A stretch of 64,000 bases of DNA from Protea cynaroides (taxonomy: Eukaryota; Streptophyta; Magnoliopsida; Proteales; Proteaceae): assembly GCA_028583415.1 (NCBI GenBank), contig CM053267.1:25314112-25378111 (forward strand), written 5' to 3'. This document shows positions 54,067-64,000 of the stretch, piece by piece (the stretch's first letter is position 1; each line of letters opens with the position of its first letter). The translations under genes and the position numbers were made by a program. The notes beneath the pieces were generated by a model. That model saw nothing but the letters and a program-made list of their open reading frames with translations, did no database searches and was not told the DNA's origin.

Positions 54067-55935
54067 GAATTGTAAATGTAGCTGGTATACCTGCCAGAGT
54101 ACTATTTGACTCTGGGGCCACACACTCTTTTGTTTCTAATTCCTTTGGGAAGCGAATGGAGTTACCAATCAAACACTTAAACCCAAGCTTGATAGTTCAC
54201 TCTCCACTGGGAGTCGAAGTGGCTTTGACTGAATATTATGGACCATGTACAGTTTGTATTGAGGGCCGAGACTTAGAAGCAAGTCTGGTACTACTCGAGA
54301 TGACAGACTTTTATGTCATCTTGGGAATGGATTGGCTAGGCCATCATTCAGTCGTCCTATTATGTGGTGAAAGGAAGCTTGTGCTTACTGACAAAAAGGG
54401 AAGGGAGTATAGCTTCACTGGGATCAAGCTATCTAGGAAGCGGAAGCTGATTCTCTCCGCCCTAAAAGCTAAGAGATGCTTAGAGAAAGGGGGAGTGGGG
54501 TATCTAGTATCTGTAGTCGACATCACGGCGGAGTCACACAAGATGGAAGATATAGATGTGGTTTGAGAGTTCCCAGATGTATTTCCAGAGGAGCTTCCAG
54601 GTCTACCATCGGACAGGGCTACAGAGTTTGTAATAGACCTTATGCCAGGTTCGGCGTTGGTGTCCAAAGTACCATACAGGATGGTCCCTACCGAGTTAAA
54701 GGAGTTGAAGACCCAATTACAAGAATTGTTAGATAAGGGCTTTATACGACCTAGCATATCACCTTGGGGGGCACCGGTATTATTTGTCAAGAAGAAGGAC
54801 GGAAGTGTAAGGCTATGCATTGACTATCGTGAACTGAACAAGTTGACGATCAAGAATTGGTATCCTTTGCTTAGAATCGATGATCTGTTCGATCAATTGT
54901 AGGGTGCAAAGGTTTTCTCGAAGATTGATCTCCGATCGGGGTATCACCAACTGAAGATCAAGGCCGGAGATATTCCGAAGACTGCTTTCAGGACGAGGTA
55001 TGGACATTATGAGTTTCTAGTTATGTCTTTCGGGTTGACCAATGCTCTAGCGTCTTTCATGGAACTGATGAACCGAGTGTTTCATGATATGTTGGACACT
55101 TCGGTCATCGTATTCATCGATGACATATTGATCTACTCTAAGGACATGGAGACTCATACAGTACATTTGAGAGCAGCCCTACAACGGCTGAGACAAGAAA
55201 AGCTTTATGCTAAGTTCAAGAAGTGCGAGTTTTGGCTGAAGGAAGTGACTTTCTTGGGCCATGTTGTATCTGAAGACGGTATCAAGGTTGATCCAAGTAA
55301 GATAGCTACTATAGTAGGATGGGAAGCATCAAAATCTGTTGCGGAGATTCGTAGTTTCCTTGGGTTGGCTGGTTATTATAGAAGATTTGTGGAAGATTAC
55401 TCCAGGATCGCTGTTCCACTCACCAGATTGACCAAGAAGGGAGAGAAATTCATATGGACAGATGAGTGTGAGAAGTGCTTTCAGACTTTGAAGTTAAGAC
55501 TAGTCTCTGCACCTATCTTGTCCATCCCAGAACCAAGCGTACCGTTTACTTTATATACGGATGCTTCAGGGTTGGGTATTGGGTGTGTATTGATGCAAGG
55601 AGAACAGGTGATTGCTTACGCATCAAGACAGTTAAAGGAGCATGAGAAGAACTATCCTACGCATGATTTGGAGCTAGCATCGGTTATACATGCAATCAAG
55701 ACTTGGAGACACTACTTGTACGGCGAGAAGTTTCAGATTAAGTCAGATCACAAGAGCTTAACTTATCTTTTCACTTTCGAAGGATCCGAATATGGGACAG
55801 AGGAAATGGCTGGAATTGTTGAAAGATTATGATTGTGACATCCAGTACCATCCGGGTAAAGCAAATGTGGTGGCTGACGCCTTAAGCAGAAAGTGGGCAT
55901 CGAAACCTGAGGCAGGACCAAGTACAAATGCTGCA
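54067..55935 (+). pseudogene. pol: pol part 1 of family B: protease, RT, RNase H
   Basis: Protease LFDSGATHSFVS near 54103 and GMDWLG near 54328. RT with KDGSVRLCIDYRELN (54795), SFGLTNALASF and catalytic FIDD at 55116-55127. RNase H with LYTDASGLGIG (55552), DLELAS, SDHKSLTYLF and ADALSRK (to about 55893). Stops are TGA at 54564 and TAG at 54900; a frameshift lies near 55783. This part is more intact than family A. Confidence 0.9.
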
Positions 55936-57543
55936 TTATGTGTCGCAGCCTAAAGTTCAATTGAAGGCGATGAAGAGTATATAATTGAGACTGCAGAAGA
56001 TCCAGTCGAGCAAGGCTTAATTCATAAGTTCACCATGATGTTCGCAACTTTGAAGATCTCACCGGATCTAGTTGGTGAAGTCAAGGTAGCAATCCTACAG
56101 GATCCACATCTCAAGACAGTTCAAGAAGACTTAGAGAAGGGTACGGGCAATCCTGACTTTACCTTGGATTCAGACAAGGTACTCAGGTATCGTGGACGGT
56201 TATGTATACCTGAGAGTGAAGACTGCAATATTAGAGATCGAGTTATGACTGAAGCTCATTACACTCCATATTTGGTACATCCAGGAAGTACCAAAATGTA
56301 CCATGATTTAAGAAGACTATATTGGTGGAGGGGTATGAAAGCAGATATAGCTCGTTTCGTGTTCCAATGTCTGAATTGTCAACAAGTTAAAGCAGAAAGG
56401 CAGAGACCCACAAGTTTACTACAACCATTACTAGAACCTGCATGGAAGTGGGATTGCATTACTATGGATTTCGTCACTGGCTTACCTTTGACACCAAGGT
56501 CAGTGGATGCAGTTTGGGTTATAGTCGACCGACTCACCAAGACAGCTTGATTTATTGCAGTCAGACCTCAGTATACCATGGAGAAACTGGCCAAGTTATA
56601 TGTTGATAATATAGTCAGACTTCATGGCGTTCTAGAGAGTATAGTATCTGACAGAGATCCCCGTTTTACATCACGCGTTCGGGAAGGATTACAGAAGGCT
56701 ATGGGAACGAAGTTGAAGTTCAGTACAGCTTTTCACCCTCAGACGGACGGACAGTCAGAGCGAACTATTCAAATTTTAGAAGATATGCTCCGAGCTTGTG
56801 CAATATATTTCAAGGGAGCTTGGGATGAGAAGCTATCACTTATCGAGTTTGCTTATAACAACAGTTATCAGGCTACAATTCAGATGGCCCCATATGAAGC
56901 ACTCTATGGGAAAAAGTGTCGTACACCTCTGTTATGGAACTAGGTGGGAGAAAGAAGAATTGTAGGACCGGAGTTTGTTGAAGAAACTTTCCGAGTGATT
57001 GATCAAATCAAGGAGAGAGTAAAGACAGCTCAAGTCCGACAGAAGCACTATGCGGATAATCGACGTCGAGATCTGGAGTTTGCAGTGGGTGACAAAGTAT
57101 TCTTGAAGGTATCACCAGTGCGAGGTCTGAAACGGTTTGGTAAGGAGGGAAAACTATGCCCCAGGTATGTGGGACCATATGAGATATTGAACCGACGTGG
57201 TAATGTAGCATATCAATTGGCTCTACCACCATCTATGTCTAGCGTTCATAACATGTTCCACGTATCATTACTAAAGAAGTATGTCAGAGATCCATCGCAC
57301 ATCTTGACCGCTGATCCCCCAGACTTAACTGAAGACTTAACATTCGAAGTGGTGCCTGTGATGCTCTCAAGTCGAAAGGTACCGCAACTTCGAACCAAGG
57401 ATTTCCATTATGTGAAGGTGCATTGGAGAAACCAAAATGTGGAGGAAATTACTTGGGAAGAGGAGAGCGCGATGAGGAAGGAGTACCCTAACCTTTTCGA
57501 CGATCAAGGTACGTTCAAATTTTGGGGCCGAAATTTTTTTTAA
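55936..57543 (+). pseudogene. pol: pol part 2 of family B: integrase and chromodomain
   Basis: Integrase HHCC motif (HYTPYLVHPGSTKMYHDL then CLNCQ), catalytic D in ITMDFV (56461), D in VSDRDPRF (56646) and E in DGQSERTIQ (56747). The GPYEIL block at 57175 is followed by a chromodomain with YVKVHWRNQNVEEITWEEE and YPNLFDD. Stops are TGA at 56548 and TAG at 56941. The frame ends at TAA 57541-57543, just inside the first of two polypurine repeats. Confidence 0.88.
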
Positions 57544-57608
57544 GGGTGGGGGAGTTGTGAAACCTACATGCAAATTTCGGACGAAATTTCTTTTAAGGGT
57601 GGGGGAGT
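57530..57608 (+). promoter_or_regulatory. Duplicated polypurine tract and LTR start of family B
   Basis: TTTTAAGGGTGGGGGAGTT occurs at about 57539 and again at about 57591. The first is followed by GTGAAACCTACATGCAAATTTCGGACG, the second by the LTR (TATAAGACCC). The first follower resembles an LTR start (TGTGAAACCTAC), so a small LTR/PPT duplication or an old imprecise plus-strand start is possible. Confidence 0.6.
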
Positions 57609-59944
57609 TATAAGACCCACACTCCGTAAACCCGGTCTAAACCTTGGTTTTGTGTCGTAGCAGGTCTTTCAATCATCACCGAGCCAGACGGGACGAGCCG
57701 ATGACAAACAGGTATGAAATCGGACCAAAGACGATCAAATCAACATGATTTTATGTTGACCGGTCGATGGTACCGGTCTTGGTACCGGTCGACCGATCAG
57801 CTCTGCGCAGCTGAATGTGGAAATCCAGAAATTGACTTCTAAGGGTCCCACTTTCCTGATTTTGAATCCTAAGTCTTTCCTAATCCTAATAGGGTTACTA
57901 AACCCTAATTCTAGCCTATAAATACACCCTTAAACCTCATCAAATCCTTTCCATTATCTCACACAAACTCTAGAGAAGAGAAGGAGGTTAGAAAGGAGAA
58001 GGAGCTAGGAAGAAGAAGAAGGTGTCGGCATTGCCGTTCGACGAAGCTCACTCTACGCTAGTCAACGGTAAGTGTTTTAACCATTCTTCTTACCCTATGA
58101 CTCTAGAATAGTTGTGTGGGTGGATCAATACCATGCAAAGTAGGTATTGATCTAAAACCCTAATTGGACCTTAAACCCTAAGTTGCCGTCAAACTCTAGA
58201 TTCGAGTTCCGAGATGATATTCATCGAAACTAGACTCGAATGAGTTGGGGATAACTCTAACTCAAAGGTTAGACTTAGAATGGATAAGAGAAACCTTGGA
58301 AATCCATGGAGGATGATCGACGACAGTCGAAAAACTCATGTATGGTCTTCCGGAGACATACCGGTCGACTATACCGGTTGCACATAGTGCGGCGGGTATG
58401 TTGCCACCGGTATCCCTCGGGAGGCTGGTCTGTGGGGACCGACTGACCATACCGGTCGCCAGTCTTTCCCACAGAGCTGCGACCGGTACATGCCACCGGT
58501 CAGCTCTGTGAGGGTATTTTGTAACTTTGTTGGTTTCCGACCAACATGAAACCCTAAGAAAAATATTCTAATGAAACCCTGTAGGACTTTGTGACTTTCC
58601 GTTTGCATCTTGCGACGTGGAGTAAGCTATCAAACGAGCGTCAGGTAAGGGAATCTGACCTGAACCTAATAATTAATGGACAGTAAGTTGTTGTTAATTA
58701 CCTGAATATATATGATGTGATGTTTGTGCATATTCACATTCCATCCTTTACTTTCAGTTATTATTATTGTTCATGCATTGATAGGATGTGATTGTTAAGC
58801 ATGTGATTGTTTTCGTTAGTGTGTGGAGTGGGGCATGGGCTTGGGATCGCTCCTCACACTAGCACCTTTTGTAGTATTTTGTCTTAACATGCTTGGTACG
58901 GGTGGGGCATCAGGGGAAGGTCGTGGTACGGTGATCTCCGATATTGATGTTGGCCTGGCCATGGTTATGTGGCACTGTGGTCTCCGAGTCGATGCTGGCT
59001 TGTCCACGATGCTTTAGCTCTGTCTCTATGCCGTAGGGAGTTATGTTGGGATAGGGTCTACCTGCGTATTGTTTCTATCCTAGTGGGTTAGTTACGGATA
59101 GGGCATCAGGGGAGGTGTGGGAATGCCTTAGCTCTATCTCTATGCCGTAGACGGCTGTGCTGGGATAGAGCATACATTGATGACATATAGGATTGGTTAG
59201 TTGCGAGCCCAGTTTGCGAGCCCTGGCCAGTAGGGGCTTAGGTACTGGTATGGGTAGAGCATCAGGGGAGGTACGGGGGTATCTTAGCTCTATCTCTATT
59301 CCATGATGGGTGCATGTGGGCCAATGGGGGTGTGATCCATGAGGTGCCACACACTCGTGTATAGAGGTGCGGGGGCCACCAAACCTTTCTATAGCACATT
59401 GCAAACTTAAAACCAGACCACAACATAAAATGATTGTTACTCATGCATAATATTGTGAAATTGTCTGATTGTCTTACTGAGCTAAGTTGTGAGCTCACCC
59501 TTTGTGTACACATTGTTTTTAGATGTTGATGCAGGTTACACTATTGACGACTATATAAATGCTCTGGTGTATGGTGGTGTTGCGGCGTTGGACGTACAGG
59601 CAGGAGAGGACGAGCATGACGCTTCATGCGAGTGCCCTTTCTGCGTGTACCTGTGATTGATTTTATTTATTTGTTTCAGTTAGTTTCGGTTGACTTTTAA
59701 AGGGGTGTAATGATATTATATTTTATGATTGGATTTGAATAATGAGATATTTTATTTAAATTATCAATAGATACTCAGTTCATTCTATTTTAAAAACTTC
59801 CGCTGTACTATTTATATTCTGATTGTGGTTATGTGTAATGGTTTGTATGAGTGGACACGGCCTATTCGAGATCCTGGTGTGAACCGTTGGTTCAATGACG
59901 GTTCACTCACACCATTCTAATTGGATCAGAATTGGGGTGTGACA
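57609..59944 (+). repeat. 3' LTR of family B
   Basis: A 2336 bp LTR. Its first dinucleotide TG has become TA. It contains clusters at about 57755-57800 and 58355-58510, TATA near 57918, donor near 58068, and repeated ATCAGGGGAGGT / TTAGCTCTATCTCTA pairs (59015-59300). It ends GGGGTGTGACA before TGAAC. Confidence 0.9.
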
Positions 59945-61346
59945 TGAACAAGGTATGCCCCAAGGATAGTTTTCCCCTTCCTCGCATCGACCAGCTAATC
60001 GATGCCACGGCAGGACATGCTCAATTAAGCTTCATGGATGCCTATTCTGGCTACAACCAGATCCAGATGCATGCGGCTGATTCAGATAAGACCGCCTTTG
60101 TGACCAACCGGGGCCTCTTTTGCTATAATGTGATGCCCTTTGGTCTTAAAAATGATGGGTCCACATACCAGAGGTTGGTAAACAAAATCTTCACAAAGAA
60201 GATTGGGAGGAACGTGGAGGTGTATGTCGATGATATGCTGGTAAAAAGCCTAGTTGGGAAGGACCATGTTAAAGACTTGGAAGAGGATTTCAGAGTTCTA
60301 CGAGAGAACAGGATGCGTTTCAACCCTGCCAAGTGCGCCTTTGGGGTCACCTCAGGGAAGTTTCTTGGTTTCATGGTCTCCAGTCGTGGCATTGAGGCAG
60401 ACCCCTCAAAAATCACGACCATCCTCAGCATGCCGGAGCTGACCAAAATGAAGGAAGTACAAGAGCTAACCGGGAGGGTGGCCTCCTTGAGCCGATTCAT
60501 GTCCCGTTCGGCAAACAAGTGTCTCCCATTTTTTCAAACCCTTAAGGGTAACAAAACCTTTCAATGGACCGTTGAGTGTCAACAGGCATTCGACACACTG
60601 AAAACCTACTTGGCATCTCCTCCATTGTTGGTCAAGCCCGAGATGGGGGACACCTTGGAGCTGTACTTGGCCGTGTCTTCGAAGGCGGTAAGCACGGTGC
60701 TTATCAAAGAAGTGGAGGGCGTCCAGTGCCCCATTTATTATGTCAACAAAGTTCTACTGGAAGCTAAAACTTGATACAAGTTCATCGAGAAAGTCGCTTT
60801 GGCATTAGTAACATCTGCGCGCAAGCTCCGGCCTTACTTTCAAGCACACTCCATTACCATTCTGACCAACCAACCCCTCAAGATGATTTTGTCAAAACCA
60901 GATATCTCAGGTCGGGTGATTAATTGGGTAGTCGAATTGGGTGAATTCAATCTTACTTACAAGCCCCACACAGCTATCAAGGCTCAAGCCTTGGCCGATT
61001 TCATTATTGAATCATCCCCCTCGGAGGCGGTAAAAGAAGCAGGAGAGAACCAAGCCACGGAACTACCATGGACTTTGTTTGTTGATGGGGCATCGAACAA
61101 AACTCAGTGTGGTGCTGGCTTCATACTCACCAGCCCTGAAGTGTTTCAGATTCGCTATGCCCTTCGATTCATGTTTCAGGTGTCCAATAATGCCACCGAA
61201 TACGAGGCACTGATTGCCGGACTACGCCTGGCCAAGGCGGTAATGGCTAAAAGGATTGAGGCGTCCAGTGATTCTCAGTTGGTGGTTTGCCAAGTGAACG
61301 GGGAGTACGAGGCAAAGAAGGCAAGCATGTCAGCATACTTAAGATA
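59945..61346 (+). pseudogene. pol: Tat pol: rest of RT, RNase H and archaeal-type RNase H
   Basis: RT resumes with the TGAAC-shared codons, then MPFGLKNDGSTYQ and catalytic YVDD at 60223-60234. The first RNase H region (60640-61010) ends with ALADFIIE. A second RNase H of the archaeal type follows at 61072-61345, with LFVDGASN, NNATEYEALIAGL and SSDSQLVV. The dual RNase H order RT-RNH-aRNH is the hallmark of the Tat lineage. A TGA at 60772 and a frame loss near 61346 break it. Confidence 0.85.
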
Positions 61347-62980
61347 GTCCAGGAGGCCGCTTCAACCTTTGAATATTTTACGTTGCGCCATGTACTCTGA
61401 GATCAGAATACCCTGGCAGACTCTTGGTCGAAACTGGCCACCTCAGACTTGAATGATCTAGATCACTAGGTGTACATCAAAGTCTTGTCGCACTCAGCAG
61501 TGGATCCAAAATCCAAAGCAGTACTGCCAGCAACATCGGAGCTGTCATGGATCGACCTAATTTTTTCATTTCTTCAAGAAGGTACGCTTCCGGAGGACAA
61601 GAAGGAAGCCAGGAGAATACAATCAAAGGCCACTCACTACGTAGTGGAGGCCGACACCTTATACAAGAAAGCTTTTACGTTCCCCCTGCTGTGGTGTTTA
61701 CATCCGTAAGAAGCAGCGTTGGCAATTCAGGAAGTCCACAAAGGTATTTACGGAGCGCATCAAGGAGGGAGAGTCCTCGCTCACAAGATATTACGCCAAG
61801 GATATTACTGGCTCAAAATGCGCAAGGAATGCATTGACTATGTAAAGAAGTGTGGAAAATACCAGATGTATGCATCGGTCCCTCACCTGCCAGCTGCCCC
61901 CCCTGAGGCCTATAGAAGCAGCCCCAATTCCTTTCGCCACCTGAGGAATGGACATCATGGGTCCATTTCCCCCAGCCCGCTATCAATGAAAATTTGTCAT
62001 AGTTGCGCTGGATTATTTCACTAAATGGGCCGAAGCAGAGACAGTGTCCAACAGACCGGAGAGCACTATATGTGAATTCTTCAAGAAATCTGTTGTTTAC
62101 TACTACGGTATTCCTCAGGTGCTAATCACCGACAACGGTAAGCAATTTGATAATAGGGCCTTCTTAGAATTCTGCGAAGAACACCGCATTGAACACCGAC
62201 GGGGCACGGCGAAGCACCCCCAGACTAGCAGATAAATGGAAGCTACCAACAATATGTTACTAAAGGGCATAAAATCCCGATTGGAGGGTGCCAAGGGTTG
62301 GTGGTTAGACGAACTACCACACATTTTGTGGGCCGATCGGACAACCCCAAAAATGGCCACAGGAGAATCCCCCTTCAGACTGGCCTTCAGCACTGTAGCA
62401 TGTGTCCCCTTAGAGGTGAAGATCCCCTCACATAGGATCACAAACTACGATCCTGCCTCCAACGATGAAGGATTGCATGCAAACATGGACCTCCTGGAGG
62501 AAGCAAGAGATCAGGTCCAGATCCGGATAGCCGCTCACCAACAGCAAGTGGCCCGGCATTATAACAAGAGGGTTCGTCAACGGTCGTTCAAGGTAGGGGA
62601 CCTTGTTCTCCGAAGGACCATCGCATCGGACCCCACCAACCAGGGCAAACTGGCTCCCAACTGGGAAGGACCCTACCAAGTGACACAGGCACTCCGGAGT
62701 GGCGCGTATCATCTGGTCGACATGGATGGCAAAGCCCTACCTCGGGCATGGAACTCAAAGCACCTCTGCCCGTTTTACCAGTGGTTTTTTCAACAATGTA
62801 ACCTGGCCATTGGGGCTACCCATTCGATAATGAAAAATCTCATTTGGCTTCTACTACTATCTCCACAATCCGACGTCCTTAAAGCTACTGCCAAATGCAA
62901 AATTGAGACCCATACGGCTAAGAGTTCAATTAATACACATTGGGCCGAGGACGGTAGACTCGGTTCCGAGCGTAATTGAG
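61347..62980 (+). pseudogene. pol: Tat pol: integrase
   Basis: The zinc-binding domain (61730-61870) reads HKGIYGAHQGGRVLAHKIL then CGKYQMY, so the second cysteine of CX2C is a tyrosine. The core shows D in the FTKWAEAE region, TDNGKQF (62129) and an MEATNNMLL segment with the catalytic glutamate (62239). The C-terminal GPYQVTQALRSGAYHL block is at 62671. Stops are at 61709 and 62233, with frameshifts between 61880 and 62030. No chromodomain follows, as expected for Tat. Confidence 0.85.
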
Positions 62981-63321
62981 ATCCATATGGCCCAAAGAGT
63001 TCATCAACTGGAGAACACATTTGGCCGAGGAGGGTCAAGAACCCAAATCTTAACCTTGGGGCGACACGTCAGCATACAGTCACGTCAGCATACAGTCCAT
63101 TCAATTTTCACGTTGGGCATAATGAAAAAAAAAATGACAGCACAAGCTCAAAGTTCACAACAAAAGAGTTCATAATAAAGCCCAGTCTATACTTCATAAA
63201 CCGAGGCCCCCCTTACAATTGATACCAGGGTGCCCCGATGGTACAAAAGCAAAAAAAAAAAAAAAAAAAAGAGTTACAAAATTTTATGTTATAGGGTTAC
63301 AGGTCATCTGGTCTTGGGGAA
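62981..63321. other. Tat 3' untranslated region
   Basis: No reading frame with motifs. An A-rich run (63250-63270) is followed by the end of the antisense ORF. The polypurine tract and 3' LTR are not in the window. Confidence 0.5.
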
Positions 63322-63883
63322 TCACCCCACTGCTGCCGCCTTCGTCAGCGGTCCGGGAAGGGAAACCCCCGGGAGTACGAGGAGAACCTGTAGGTAAAGC
63401 CATACCGTCCTGAGGGGTTGCCGGAGTCTCATCAACAACATCGGGGGAGGATCCTCTCCTTCAAAGACCTCGGCCAGCTGTCGAAGAATCTCGGCATCAT
63501 CTGTTGGTGGTATCTCGACCGACACATCAACAGGTTGCAGGCACTCGGCGTCACTATAGTCCACCCCGGGAGCTTTCTCATCAACATATTCTTTTAAGGC
63601 CAACGCTCCCTGGGTGAAGCTCTAAAGAGAATACCGCCCCACCAACTCCTTGAAGTCCTTCGACTTCTGATACAGGCGAACCGCCTCTGCGGCAATCGAT
63701 CGAGTCTTCAGGAAGGCATCCTCGAACTTCATCCCACGCTCTCTGGCATGTTCCACAGACGACTTCAGCTTGGCTATCCGGTCTTCCCTAGCCTTCTCTG
63801 CCTCTTGGGCGCGGCGTCTCTCCTCGCGCATTTTTTCCATTTCAGCTTGGAGACGAGTGACCTCGGCTGACACAGACGTGACC
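63322..63883 (-). pseudogene. Tat antisense ORF, coiled-coil protein, cut by a Tekay LTR
   Basis: One minus-strand frame runs from the insertion point at 63883 to 63322 with a single TAG at 63622-63624. The first 60 residues are a strong charged coiled coil (VTRLQAEMEKMREERRRAQE and on); the rest is acidic with a VDYSDAECLQPVDV segment. Antisense ORFs between pol and the 3' LTR are known in Tat elements. The N-terminal part is beyond the window because an LTR is inserted at 63884. No biochemical function is known to me. Confidence 0.65.
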
Positions 63884-64000
63884 TGTCACACCCCAATTCT
63901 GCACTGTTCAGAATGGTGTGATGAACCGTTAAATAACCAACGGTTCAATCAGGATCTCGAATAGGCTATCCCCGCGTTATCCAAACTTACACGCACCCAC
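63884..64000 (-). repeat. End of a Tekay LTR in reverse orientation
   Basis: Starts TGTCACACCCCAATTCTGCA, the exact complement of the family A LTR end, and continues through complements of GGTTCATCACACCATTCTG and AACCGTTGG. It runs off the window. It is preceded by TGACC, the expected target duplication. Confidence 0.85.

Larger units (their letters stand above)
50958..59944 (+). mobile_element. Family B Tekay element, inserted in the Tat RT
   Basis: A full-span element of 8987 bp with target duplication TGAAC at 50953-50957 and 59945-59949. It comprises a truncated 5' LTR, leader, gag, intron, pol, polypurine tract and 3' LTR. The PBS is missing because of a deletion from within the 5' LTR into the leader. 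The two LTRs remain very similar; many of the differences are C/T or G/A. Confidence 0.9.

Overview
This is a plant nuclear window dominated by LTR retrotransposons. The elements seen are long-LTR Ty3/gypsy chromoviruses of Tekay/Del type, Ty3/gypsy Tat-lineage elements with a second (archaeal-type) RNase H, Ty1/copia remnants, LINE tails, hAT-like and Mutator-like TIR elements and a foldback element. One clear host gene is present. The organism is an angiosperm; the sequence does not let me name it.

Layout. 1-2.5 kb: LINE RNase H fragment, AT-rich DNA and a Tat RT scrap. 2.5-7.4 kb: 3' end of a decayed Tekay element with a 2.5 kb LTR, then a second decayed LTR. 7.9-29.8 kb: an array of five about 2.3 kb LTRs of one Tekay family (family A) separated by three copies of a 1.03 kb spacer (S) and one gag-pol interior. 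The order is LTR1-S-LTR2-S-LTR3-gag/pol-LTR4-S-LTR5. Target-site flanks (CCCCT and TTGTT) show two original insertions about 1 kb apart that were then amplified by unequal recombination. 29.8-33.6 kb: copia-like and Tekay LTR pieces and microsatellites. 33.7-34.8 kb: a three-exon DUF1685-family host gene on the minus strand. 35-45.7 kb: MITEs, a solo Tat-type LTR with perfect GATAC target duplication, a LINE 3' end with RNase H, nested hAT-like elements, a Mutator-like element carrying exon-like sequence, and a 350 bp foldback element. 45.8-64 kb: a nested stack. A copia gag-protease remnant is interrupted by a Tat element. The Tat element is interrupted in its RT by a complete but damaged Tekay element of a second family (family B, TGAAC target duplication). 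Its 3' antisense ORF is interrupted by a further Tekay LTR running off the window.

How the parts may work together. Families A and B share a regulatory layout that I think is the most interesting content. (1) A small GT-AG intron sits at the same codon phase between gag and protease in both. Retaining it ends Gag within 13-19 codons; removing it joins gag to pol in frame. (2) A second probable intron runs from a donor just downstream of the LTR TATA box to an acceptor 10-25 nt before the gag ATG. It would remove the PBS and leader from translated RNA but not from genomic RNA. (3) In family A that leader intron holds an antisense gene with its own plausible intron, matching the 'putative plant transposon protein' ORFs of other plant retrotransposons. 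(4) Clusters of a family-specific TCGA-cored inverted word occur at the same three places in both families: upstream of TATA, about 0.5 kb downstream of it, and in the leader. The word differs between families while the positions are kept.

All coding regions of the transposons carry stops or frameshifts, so every gag/pol entry is marked as a pseudogene. No RNA genes, CRISPR arrays or organellar segments were recognised.
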